Shown here piece after piece: positions 34,263 to 42,575 of a DNA stretch of 64,000 bases. The stretch is from Sphingomonas sp. BK580 (GTDB lineage Bacteria > Pseudomonadota > Alphaproteobacteria > Sphingomonadales > Sphingomonadaceae). Position numbers and translations under genes: made by a program. Where the stretch lies: the NCBI RefSeq assembly GCF_014194975.1, contig NZ_JACIAY010000017.1, forward strand, positions 17,555 to 81,554. The letters run 5' to 3'. The notes under the pieces are model-generated. The model saw nothing but the letters and a program-made list of their open reading frames with translations. It had not been told where the DNA came from and searched no databases. How positions within the stretch are numbered: position 1 is the first letter of the stretch; every line of letters begins with the position of its first letter.

Positions 34263-34939
34263 GCGGCGCGGCGCTGATCCTGCTCGGGCTGGGCCAGGCG
34301 CTGTTCGGCGCGCTCGCCCCTGTCCCCGACGCGACGCTGGCGGAGGAGCGCGGCGGCTTCATGCTGCCGGGCGGGATCGACGTCGCGCTGACGGTGCAGA
34401 CGCAGACCGCGGTCGACGGCGCGGTGGTGCTGCGCACCGTCTTCCAGGCGAGCCAGGGCACGCCGACGCTGACGGTCTACGCGCCGCGCGCGGGCGAGAC
34501 CGTCGCCGCCGCCCCCGCCGTGGCCGCCGGCAGCGCCGGTGCGCGGGCGCCGAGCGTGACGTACGACTCACGCGGCGGTTTTCAGGTGACGCCCGGCACG
34601 AGCGCGCCGGGGATCGGCGTCGCCGCGGCGGGGGCGGCGGCGGTGCCCGCGGGGCTCGAGGCGGTCGCCGGCGGCATCACCGACCATGGCGTGATCACAC
34701 AGGGGCAGCAGGGGGGCACACGGACGGTGGAACTGAGCGGCAGCGATCTCACGGTGACCCATCTCGCCGGCAACGTCTTCGGCACGGCGATCGCCAACTC
34801 GGGGAGCGACCGCGTGATCGACACGCAGACCAGCGTCGCGATCGATCTCGGCGCGGCGGGTGCGGAACTGCTCGCCGGCTCGGCGCTGCTGCGCGTCGGC
34901 GAGATCGCGGGCGCCGCCACCGCGATGCGGGCGCAGTGA
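34259..34939 (+). CDS. Fap-like cluster accessory secreted protein
   Basis: This 226-residue protein starts at GTG 34259, overlapping the protease stop. A hydrophobic N-terminus (ALILLGLGQALFGALAPV) may be a signal peptide. Residues 30-65 form a beta-like segment (GGFMLPGGIDVALTVQTQTA), the middle is Ala/Gly-rich, and the end contains GNVFGTAIANSGSDRVIDTQ and TSVAIDL. That end resembles the shared C-terminal motif of the two fibre-type proteins. By position it corresponds to FapE, an extracellular accessory protein, but similarity cannot be confirmed by eye. Its stop overlaps the porin start by one base. Confidence 0.6.
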   Translation: MSGAALILLGLGQALFGALAPVPDATLAEERGGFMLPGGIDVALTVQTQTAVDGAVVLRTVFQASQGTPTLTVYAPRAGETVAAAPAVAAGSAGARAPSVTYDSRGGFQVTPGTSAPGIGVAAAGAAAVPAGLEAVAGGITDHGVITQGQQGGTRTVELSGSDLTVTHLAGNVFGTAIANSGSDRVIDTQTSVAIDLGAAGAELLAGSALLRVGEIAGAATAMRAQ

Positions 34940-36276
34940 TGCGGCGAGTCGCCCTCGCCTTGCTCGCCACGACGATCATCGCCCCGTCTGCCGGCGCGCA
35001 GCCGACAGGTCGGCGCGCGCCGCTGCAGCGCCAGCTCGACCAGGCGCTCCAGCTGATCGAGGCGCAGCGCGCGCGGCTCGACGCGCAGGCGGCGGAACTC
35101 GCCGAGCTGCGCCGCCGCGTCGATGCGCAGGCGCAGGCGGTCGCGCGGGCCGAGGCGGCGCCGCTGCCCCAGCTCGCCGCCGCGCCGCCGCGCGCGCCCG
35201 CGCTGGCCGCGGCGCAGGGCGCGGCGCCGGGCGCGCCGGGCGACCCCGCGGGCGTGCTCCAGCCCCCGCTCGAACGCGTCGGCCAGGCGCCCGAGGACGC
35301 CGAGCAGCCGATCCAGCTCGCGGTGCTCGACAGCCAGTCGAGCGTCGTCACGCGCAAGGGCCAGCTCACCGGCGAGTTCCAGGTCGACTACGCGCGCGCC
35401 GACCGCAGCCGCGCGGTGTTCCGCGGCGTCGAGCTGGTCGAGGCGGTGCTGGTCGGCGTGTTCGACATCAACGAGAGCCGCCAGGACGTGCTCACCGCGT
35501 CGGCGGCGCTGCGCTACGGCCTCACCGACCGGTTCGAACTGGGCGTGCGCGCGCCGTTCATCCACCGCGCCGACGCCTCGATCATCGCGCCGATCGCGGG
35601 CAGCACCAACAACGACCAGGCCGCGACGATCGACAGCTCGGTGAAGGGCACCGGGATCGGCGACATCGAGCTGACCGCGCGCTATCAGCTGCTGAGCGGC
35701 GGGAACGGCCGGCCCTATCTGATCGGCAACCTCCAGGGCGTGCTCCCGACCGGCACCGACCCGTTCGCGATCCGCCGCGACGACCTCGGCCGGCCGACCC
35801 GCGCGGCCACCGGCGCGGGCTTCTGGGGGATCGCGCCGAGCGTCACCGCGATCCTGCCGAGCGACCCGGTCGTGCTGTTCGGCACGCTCGGCTACACCTT
35901 CAACCTGCCGCGCGACGTCAACACGCGCATCCCGCCGGTGGTGATCACCTATGTCGACCCGGGCGACGCCATCTCGGGCTCGGCCGGGATCGGCATCTCG
36001 CTCAACCAGCGCACCACGGTGAACTTCGGCTACGCGCATACCTGGGCGTTCGGAACGCGGACCCGCACCATGCTGATCGAGCCGACCGCGGCCTGGCCGG
36101 GCGAGCGCGAGACGATCTCGCGCGACCTCCAGATCGGGCGATTCCTGTTCGGCGTGACCTATCGCGTCACCGATCGCGCCAGCCTCAACTGGTCGGTCGA
36201 GGTCGGCGCCACCGAGGACGCCACGGACCTACGCACGATCCTGCGCGTGCCCGTGGTGCTGCTTACCGGGGGATGA
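34939..36276 (+). CDS. coiled-coil beta-barrel outer-membrane porin (FapF-like)
   Basis: This 445-residue protein has a signal peptide (cut near SAGAQP) and an N-terminal heptad-rich helix (about 27-75: LDQALQLIEAQRARLDAQAA, then ELAELRRRVDAQAQ). A Pro/Ala linker follows, then a barrel of the phenol-degradation MetA/transporter type (about 130-445, e.g. ALRYGLTDRFELGVRAPF and GFWGIAPSVTAILP). FapF, the Fap amyloid secretion pore, has the same order: coiled coil, linker, 12-strand barrel. Length is close to FapF. It closes the cluster and is the strongest single argument, with the C39 protease, for a Fap-like system. Confidence 0.8.
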   Translation: MRRVALALLATTIIAPSAGAQPTGRRAPLQRQLDQALQLIEAQRARLDAQAAELAELRRRVDAQAQAVARAEAAPLPQLAAAPPRAPALAAAQGAAPGAPGDPAGVLQPPLERVGQAPEDAEQPIQLAVLDSQSSVVTRKGQLTGEFQVDYARADRSRAVFRGVELVEAVLVGVFDINESRQDVLTASAALRYGLTDRFELGVRAPFIHRADASIIAPIAGSTNNDQAATIDSSVKGTGIGDIELTARYQLLSGGNGRPYLIGNLQGVLPTGTDPFAIRRDDLGRPTRAATGAGFWGIAPSVTAILPSDPVVLFGTLGYTFNLPRDVNTRIPPVVITYVDPGDAISGSAGIGISLNQRTTVNFGYAHTWAFGTRTRTMLIEPTAAWPGERETISRDLQIGRFLFGVTYRVTDRASLNWSVEVGATEDATDLRTILRVPVVLLTGG

Positions 36277-36328
36277 GGCGCACGCGTCGCCCGAGTGGCG
36301 TCGCGGCTGCCCGGTCGAGGGGAGCGGG

Positions 36329-36556
36329 TCACCGTGTCGGAGAGATCCGCCGCGCAGAGATGCGCCGGTGGTCCTGCGAGGCCAACCAGGCCGCCCCCGC
36401 GGCATAGCCGATCACGATCACCAGACCCGCGAACAAGGCGTACTTCAGCGCTACCGGGGACGTCACGACTTCTGGGAACGCTGCGCCGAGAAGGGGCAGC
36501 AGGAGCGTGATCAGCGATGGAATGATAATGAGATAGGTCAAACGCGCGGCAGACAT
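36329..36556 (-). CDS. small two-TM membrane protein
   Basis: This 75-residue protein starts at ATG 36556, with GGGGAGA eight bases upstream. It has two hydrophobic helices, RLTYLIIIPSLITLLLPLLG and ALKYALFAGLVIVIGYAAGA, and a basic tail. Nothing in it identifies a function. It is convergent with the FapF-like gene and could instead be a chance frame, although hydrophobicity pattern and ribosome site favour a real gene. Confidence 0.5.
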   Translation of the reverse strand: MSAARLTYLIIIPSLITLLLPLLGAAFPEVVTSPVALKYALFAGLVIVIGYAAGAAWLASQDHRRISARRISPTR

Positions 36557-36873
36557 CTCGGCATCTCCCCGTGTCAGCAACGCCGATCGTACGCGCGACT
36601 CGGCGCGGCTGCTAGTGGGTGATCGCGGCGTGCTTCTCGCTCACGGCGAGGCCCGATGGCGGGCCGCCTAGGGCTCACCGCCAGCTGATCACACGTCGCG
36701 GTCCGTTCGGATCCTGGCGGCTCTGGCCGCGCGGGTACCATCCCGATCGCGAGCGCTACCGGCATCGTTCGGTGCGCCCTTCCCTCGAGGCGCTCAAGGT
36801 GCTTCATGGACGGATGGACCGGTGGCGACACGCGGCGGCCCGACAGCGGCCGTCCGCCAGGCCTGACAGGGAG
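36557..36873. other. intergenic region before the M28 peptidase gene
   Basis: About 317 bases. It should hold the divergent promoters of the small membrane protein and the peptidase. Nothing recognisable as a gene, terminator or dyad stands out. Confidence 0.3.
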
Positions 36874-39132
36874 ATGTTCACGGCTATGATCGCGCGCCTG
36901 CTTGCCTCCGCGGCTCTCCTCTCGCTGCCGGTGGCGAGCTTGGCCCAGACGTCTCCGGCGACGATGGACGCGACGGCGCGTGAACACGCCTTCGATACCC
37001 AGATCAGCAGTGCCGACCAGCTCGCGTGGCTGAAGGACATGAGCTCGGCGCCCAATCATGTCGGCAGCCCGCACAACCTCGCCAATGCCGAGCTGCAGCT
37101 GGCGCTCTTCAAACAATGGGGCTGGGACGCGCGGATCGAGACGTTCGAGGTGCTCTACCCGACACCGATCAGCACCACGCTGGAGCTGATCGCGCCTGAG
37201 CGTGCGACTCTCGGCGGACAGGAGCCCGCTGTCGCGGAAGACCCGAGTTCCGCCAACCTGCGAGGCGCGCTGCCGCCGTACGTCGCCTACCAGGGCGACG
37301 GCGACGTCACCGCGCCGGTCGTCTACGTCAACTACGGCATGCCGGACGATTACGATGCGCTGGCGGCGCGCGGCATCAGCGTGAAGGGCAAGATCGTGCT
37401 GGCGCGATACGGCGGCGGATGGCGCGGATTGAAGCCCAAGCTGGCACAGGAGCATGGTGCCGCCGGCTGCCTGATCTACTCCGATCCAGCCGACGACGGC
37501 TATGGCGAGCGCGACCCGTTCCCGCGCGGTGGGGGACGCCCGGAGGCGGGCGTTCAGCGCGGTTCCGTGCAGGACATGACACAATATCCGGGCGATCCGC
37601 TCACGCCGGGCATCGCGGCTACGCCCGGTGCGAGACGGCTCACGCGTGCGACCGCGCCCACGATCCTCAAGATCCCGGCGCTGCCGATCTCCTACGGCGA
37701 CGCGACGAAGATCATGACCCGACTGGAGGGGCCGGTGGTCGGGGGGAAGGAACGAGGCGGCCTGCCGCTCGCCTATCACTGGGGCGGCACCGACGCGGTC
37801 AAGGTCCATCTGGCGGTCAGGTCGGATTGGTCGATGAAGACGCTCCATGACGTCATCGCGATCATGCCCGGCAAGACCCGTCCCGATGAGTGGGTTGTGC
37901 GCGGCAACCACCACGACGGCTGGGTATTCGGTGCGAGCGACCCGCTGACGGGGCAGGTCGCCCTGATGAGCGAGGCCAAGGCGCTGGGCGCGCTGGCGCG
38001 GACCGGCTGGCGACCGGATCGGACGATCGTCTATGCCAGCTGGGACGGCGAGGAACCAGGACTGCTCGGGTCGACCGAATGGGTCGAGGCACATGCCGAC
38101 GAACTTGCGCGCAAGGCGGTCCTCTACATCAATACCGATGGCAACGGGCGCGGCTTCCTTAATGCGGAGGGAAGCCATGATCTCCAGCACTTCGTCAACG
38201 CCGCCGCCCGCGATGTCACTGACCCGCAGACCTCGGTGAGCGTGCTCGACCGGTTGCAGGCCCATGTTCGCGCCGACGCCTATGCCGGGCAGACGGGGCG
38301 GACCGATAACGCGACCGCGCTCGCCGCAGCCAGGTCGGGCGGCGACATGCCACTGGGCGCGCTCGGCTCCGGGTCGGACTATTCCGCCTTCCTCCAGCAC
38401 CTGGGCATTCCGTCCCTCGACATCGGCTTCGGCGGCGAGGGCGGTGGCGGTGGATCGTACCATTCGATCTACGACAGCTTCTACCACGTCACCAGGTTCG
38501 ACGATCCGGGCCTCGTCTATGGCGCGGTGCTGTCGAAGATGGTCGGCCGGTTGGTACTGCGCGCGGCCGACGGCGCGCGGGTCCCGGCACGCTACGGCGA
38601 TTTCGCGACCACGGTCTCGCGCTATGTCGCCGACGTGAAGATGCTCGCTGCCGACCAGCGTGAGAAGGATCGGGCGCTGCGCGACCTGGCCCGCGCGGAC
38701 GTCTTCAAGCTCGCCTCGAGCCCGGATGATCCGACGACCGCGCCCGCTGACAGGGGCGTCACGCCCTTGATCGACATGCTCGCGCTGGAGGACGCCGCCG
38801 ACCGGCTGGGCCGTTCCGCCCGTGCTGCCGACGCGGCAGTGGAGCGGATGGCAGCGCTGCCGCCGGCGACCCGAGCCCGCATGCTCGCTCTGCTACGGAA
38901 CGTCGACCAGTTGCTGATCGACCAGAGGGGCCTGCCCGGGCGTCCGTGGTTTCGCAACCTCGTCTACGCACCCGGCACGCTCACCGGCTACGGCGCCAAG
39001 ACGTTGCCCGGCGTCCGTGAGGCGATCGAGCAGCGTCGGTTCGCTGACGCGACCACCTATGTCGCTCGTACGGCAGCAGTCCTGAACGCCTATGCCGACA
39101 GGCTCGACGCGGCGGCGGACGCGGTCAAGTAA
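36874..39132 (+). CDS. secreted M28 metallopeptidase, glutamate carboxypeptidase II-like
   Basis: This 752-residue zinc peptidase has a signal peptide (cut near ASLAQT). A PA domain insert lies at about 160-310, the catalytic domain at about 320-580 and a helical dimerisation domain at the end. Binuclear zinc and catalytic residues are visible: GNHHDGWVFGASDP, ASWDGEEPGLLGSTEW, INTDGNGRG and SYHSIYDSFYH. The architecture matches human GCPII (PSMA) and transferrin-receptor-like peptidases. It would cleave C-terminal or acidic residues from peptides in the periplasm. The start could be 36874 or 36886; neither has ideal ribosome-site spacing. It appears monocistronic. Confidence 0.9.
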   Translation: MFTAMIARLLASAALLSLPVASLAQTSPATMDATAREHAFDTQISSADQLAWLKDMSSAPNHVGSPHNLANAELQLALFKQWGWDARIETFEVLYPTPISTTLELIAPERATLGGQEPAVAEDPSSANLRGALPPYVAYQGDGDVTAPVVYVNYGMPDDYDALAARGISVKGKIVLARYGGGWRGLKPKLAQEHGAAGCLIYSDPADDGYGERDPFPRGGGRPEAGVQRGSVQDMTQYPGDPLTPGIAATPGARRLTRATAPTILKIPALPISYGDATKIMTRLEGPVVGGKERGGLPLAYHWGGTDAVKVHLAVRSDWSMKTLHDVIAIMPGKTRPDEWVVRGNHHDGWVFGASDPLTGQVALMSEAKALGALARTGWRPDRTIVYASWDGEEPGLLGSTEWVEAHADELARKAVLYINTDGNGRGFLNAEGSHDLQHFVNAAARDVTDPQTSVSVLDRLQAHVRADAYAGQTGRTDNATALAAARSGGDMPLGALGSGSDYSAFLQHLGIPSLDIGFGGEGGGGGSYHSIYDSFYHVTRFDDPGLVYGAVLSKMVGRLVLRAADGARVPARYGDFATTVSRYVADVKMLAADQREKDRALRDLARADVFKLASSPDDPTTAPADRGVTPLIDMLALEDAADRLGRSARAADAAVERMAALPPATRARMLALLRNVDQLLIDQRGLPGRPWFRNLVYAPGTLTGYGAKTLPGVREAIEQRRFADATTYVARTAAVLNAYADRLDAAADAVK

Positions 39133-39337
39133 AGCTGACTCGCAGCGAGCGGCACGGACGTCGACCCGCGACGCCTGGCGAAGGGCAGCGGCGAGGGAGT
39201 GCGAGTTGCTGCATCGGCAGACCTCGTGGCAGGCAGCTCCGACCGCTTGATGCGACATCAGGGCGAGCGCGAGCTGGTCGGGCGACATGCGTGAGCGTCC
39301 CGCGGGTCCGGCCGTCTCGGCAGCCGTCGCCATCCGC

Positions 39338-39640
39338 TTAGTCCCTCGATCCTGTTCGACCATCGGCTGCCAACACAACGGCGCACAATTCTATCCGTCT
39401 GGTGATCTCCAACTTGGTGAAGATACGCCGTAGATGGGTGGCGACCGTCCAGTGACTGATGCGCAACCGCTGACCGATCTCCTTGTTCGAGAACCCCTGG
39501 ACGGTAAGTCGCGCGATCTCCTCCTCGCGATGCGACAGGTGTATCGCGCACTCTGGTGCGGGAAGGTCGTGAGGCACTGCCGCGCGGTCCATCAGCTGCG
39601 GTGGCAAAGCAGCGCTGCGCAGGGCGAGTGGGTGAGCCAT
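39338..39640 (-). CDS. single-domain LuxR-type HTH regulator, last gene of the six-gene operon
   Basis: This 100-residue protein is little more than a GerE-type helix-turn-helix (about 33-92, LSHREEEIARLTVQGFSNKE then SHWTVATHLRRIFTKLEI). It has no receiver or sensor domain. GGAGG lies seven bases before the ATG, inside the junction with the preceding gene that ends at 39655. It is probably an autoregulator of the operon, or a DNA-binding output that depends on a partner. Single-domain LuxR proteins are often constitutive binders. Confidence 0.85.
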   Translation of the reverse strand: MAHPLALRSAALPPQLMDRAAVPHDLPAPECAIHLSHREEEIARLTVQGFSNKEIGQRLRISHWTVATHLRRIFTKLEITRRIELCAVVLAADGRTGSRD

Positions 39641-39654
39641 CTCATGTCCTCCGA

Positions 39655-40803
39655 TCAGGCGCTGCGCGCCTGCACCTCCGCGGCGCTGCGCGCGACCGGC
39701 TTGAACGTCACGACGTTCCCATGGGTCGGCGCGGCGACGCGCTGCAGGCCGAGCGACTCAGCGCTCGTGAGCCAGTCGTCGCACGCATCCACGATCGCCT
39801 CCAGAAGCGACTCGAAGTCGATCCTCACCGACGTCAGCAGATAGTCCTCGGCGAGCCAGCGCAGGATGTCGCGCCCGGTCACCGCCATCCGGCTTCGCTG
39901 TGACGTGACCGGCGTCTCACGCATGTAGCGCTTGAGCACCTCCTCCAGCACGTCCCAGGCGTTGTCCGCGCCGAACAGGTTGATGATGTCGGGCGCACCC
40001 AGGATCGCGAAGGCGTCGTGGAGGAGCGACATGACCTCGGTGCGCAGCACCGCGACGTGGCCGTACGAGACCTGCTTGAGGTTGGCGCGCAGATCCAGCC
40101 CGGACCGCCGCACCACCGCCATCGATCCGAAGGTCTCATGGACTCCGCTCGGCCGCAGCACCTCCGAGACCCGCTTGTCCTCGAAGAAGCGCGACACGTG
40201 GCGGCAGAAGTTGGCGAGCAGCGTGTGGAACACCGAATTGGGTTCGGCGCCGTTGGGCGGGATCGCGTCGGTGTAGCCGAAGACCTTGCGGTACACCGCC
40301 TTGCGGTCCCCGTAGGTGTACCGCAGCACGCGCTTGCGGTCGAACTGGTAGAGGGCGAGCGCGCCGGGGCCATCCGACAGGCGCACCTCTCCCGATTGGA
40401 AGAGCTGCTGCAGCTTGAAGACGGCGCGGAACACGCCCGCGCGCTCGTGCTGGTAGATGTAGTAGAGGTCGCCGACCGACGCGAGCCGATCGCGGTTGAT
40501 CTTGTCGTCGTAGCTGGGCGCCAGCGCGACTGGGCGCGCGTCGTCGAGGCGAGAGGCCACCTGCTCGCCCAGGCCGATCAGCCGGGTGAGCCCGCCGTCG
40601 TCGGGAACGTCCCTCCGACCTGCGTCCGCCTCGAGCAGGTCTTTGGCCTCGTCGACCCACTGGTTGATCAGCTCGGCCTGTGCCGGCGTCTTGGCCAGCT
40701 CGTCACGCGCGTCGCGCACCAGGCTGGAGCGCATCGCCTGCAGCCGCGCCAAGAGGTCGTTCAACTCGCCGAGATTGGTGGGATTGTCCGCCATGAACGT
40801 CAC
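39655..40803 (-). CDS. unknown protein of the six-gene operon (382 aa)
   Basis: I do not recognise this soluble, mixed helical protein. It starts with an N-terminal helical region (about 5-65), and then SYDDKINRDRLASVGDLYYI, LYQFDRKRVLRYTYGDR and a long C-terminal helical part. No signal peptide or TM segment is seen. Its ATG overlaps the stop of the 591-residue gene by four bases. Lack of secretion signals means it is cytoplasmic unless exported by a special route. Conserved aromatic and charged runs suggest a folded domain rather than a linker protein. Confidence 0.75.
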   Translation of the reverse strand: MTFMADNPTNLGELNDLLARLQAMRSSLVRDARDELAKTPAQAELINQWVDEAKDLLEADAGRRDVPDDGGLTRLIGLGEQVASRLDDARPVALAPSYDDKINRDRLASVGDLYYIYQHERAGVFRAVFKLQQLFQSGEVRLSDGPGALALYQFDRKRVLRYTYGDRKAVYRKVFGYTDAIPPNGAEPNSVFHTLLANFCRHVSRFFEDKRVSEVLRPSGVHETFGSMAVVRRSGLDLRANLKQVSYGHVAVLRTEVMSLLHDAFAILGAPDIINLFGADNAWDVLEEVLKRYMRETPVTSQRSRMAVTGRDILRWLAEDYLLTSVRIDFESLLEAIVDACDDWLTSAESLGLQRVAAPTHGNVVTFKPVARSAAEVQARSA

Positions 40804-42575
40804 TCCTCCTCAGAGCGGAACGAGGTCCGCGTGTCGTCGCCTGCGCCGGGGCCGCCGAAGTCCCCGGCAAGCTGATCCGCCTGCGCGCGCGCCTGGTCGA
40901 GGAAGCGCCGCAGCTCGAGGAACTGCCGGCGGACGCCGGACAGGCCGGTGGGTGCGCCGCTCGCCGTGGCGAAGCGCTCCGCCCGGCGCGAGATGTCGGC
41001 GAGCTCGTCGCTCAATATCCTCAACTCGTCGCCGGTGAGGAGCGCGGCCGCGTTCTCCGCGCCGACGAACGGCTGGCAGACGGCGCGCGCCCAGCCGATG
41101 AACTGCGCGAGCGAGATGCTCGTCTCCGACCTGTCGTCCACGAACGACACCTCCTGCTCGGCCGGCGACGTGCCGAAGCGCGACAGCTCGCCCTCCAGCG
41201 CTGACGCGGCGCCGTCGGCGGCGGTGAGGAGCTCCTCCAGGCGACTGGCGGCGATGCCTGCGCTCGGCCGCGCCGAGGCGGTGGCCACGCGGCGCTCGAT
41301 CGAGTCCATCAGCTGCGCCAGCGCCTCGATCTCGGTGCGCACCTCCTCCTCGCGCACCACCGTCGTGCGTACGCGAAGCTGGTCGAACAGCGGCTCTCCC
41401 CCGCCGGTCGGGGACCAGGGACCCGTGGACCCACGATCCCGTGCCGCGGCCACCGCGTCCGCGCCGGCGGCCGCCTCGATGACCTCCGTCCGGACGAGCA
41501 GGTCGATGACGGCCGCGCTGAGCCGCTCGAACTGGTAGCGCCCGCGCTGCGCGTTGAGGCCCAGCGGGTCCGCGGCCGTCGCGATGATCTGGTCCAGCAT
41601 CGTGCGGAGCCGCGCGCGATCCTCTCCGGCGCGCTGCTGCTGCGCCGGGGCGAAGCGCAGCATCGACGGCAGCCGGTCGATGATGGCGAGCACGCCGTCC
41701 GCCTCGGCCCGCAGAAGGTTGGCGTTCACCAGCGCGCTTCCGCGCAGCAGGCGGGCGGTGGTGCCGGGGTCGATCGAAGCGGGCTGCGGTGCGGTCCGGA
41801 AGTAGACGCGCGTGCCCTCCGCCTCGCGCGAACCGAAGTTGCGCCTCAATCCGTCGATCAACCGGGCGCGCACCTCCTCCGGCGCTGCGTCGGGTGGAAG
41901 CTGCACCCCGTCGTGCGGAAGGCCGAGGGCGTCCAGCGAGGCGGCGATCTGGTCCGCCACCGCGGCGTAACGGCCACCGCTCGCCCGCGAAGGTCGCGCC
42001 GCGGTCGCCCCGCCCGCCAGGCTGGAGGCGAGCATCTCGCCAAGGTCGCGCACCGCTTCCGCGGTCGGATCGTTCTTCTCGGGTCCATTGGACATTGCCA
42101 TCGACGTTGCTCCTGTCGGGAGGTCTTGCTGGACGGTGATCGCGGCGGCGAACAGCGCGTCGGCCTGTTCCCCGATCCGGCGCACGCGCGTGTCCAGCGC
42201 GCGCAGTGAGTGTCGTGCCGGTCCGGCCGCGATCTCGGCCTGCATCTCGGCGACATCGTCGAGGATGCGCGGCGCGCTCAGCCCGGTGCGGACCTCCTCG
42301 ACGAGCTCATGGACGTCGGCGAGCGCGGCGGCGCCAGCGACAGCGCCTGCATCCTGGTCCAGCGCGGCGGCGGAGCGGCGCGCGTGGCGGAGCGCGCGCC
42401 CGCACCCGTCGAGCAGGCGGTCCAGCGAGATCGGATCGAAGGGCGGGGGCATGTGCGCGCGCACCTTACCCACCGCGGCGGGCAGCATCGCGAGGTCGCG
42501 CGAGACCCGCCCCACCATCACGCGGATCTCGTCCAGCGCGCCGAGCCGCGCGTCCGTGGCCGATTCGCTCAGCAT
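40800..42575 (-). CDS. large helical protein of the six-gene operon (591 aa)
   Basis: An Ala/Arg/Glu/Leu-rich protein, predicted largely alpha-helical with several coiled-coil-like stretches (e.g. EEEVRTEIEALAQLMDSIER and FLELRRFLDQARAQADQLAG). No signal peptide, TM helix or known catalytic motif is seen. The ATG at 42575 overlaps the stop of the HExxH gene by seven bases (ATGCTGA); a reading much longer upstream would overlap that gene entirely. A scaffold or structural role is plausible. The function is unknown. Confidence 0.75.
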   Translation of the reverse strand: MLSESATDARLGALDEIRVMVGRVSRDLAMLPAAVGKVRAHMPPPFDPISLDRLLDGCGRALRHARRSAAALDQDAGAVAGAAALADVHELVEEVRTGLSAPRILDDVAEMQAEIAAGPARHSLRALDTRVRRIGEQADALFAAAITVQQDLPTGATSMAMSNGPEKNDPTAEAVRDLGEMLASSLAGGATAARPSRASGGRYAAVADQIAASLDALGLPHDGVQLPPDAAPEEVRARLIDGLRRNFGSREAEGTRVYFRTAPQPASIDPGTTARLLRGSALVNANLLRAEADGVLAIIDRLPSMLRFAPAQQQRAGEDRARLRTMLDQIIATAADPLGLNAQRGRYQFERLSAAVIDLLVRTEVIEAAAGADAVAAARDRGSTGPWSPTGGGEPLFDQLRVRTTVVREEEVRTEIEALAQLMDSIERRVATASARPSAGIAASRLEELLTAADGAASALEGELSRFGTSPAEQEVSFVDDRSETSISLAQFIGWARAVCQPFVGAENAAALLTGDELRILSDELADISRRAERFATASGAPTGLSGVRRQFLELRRFLDQARAQADQLAGDFGGPGAGDDTRTSFRSEEE

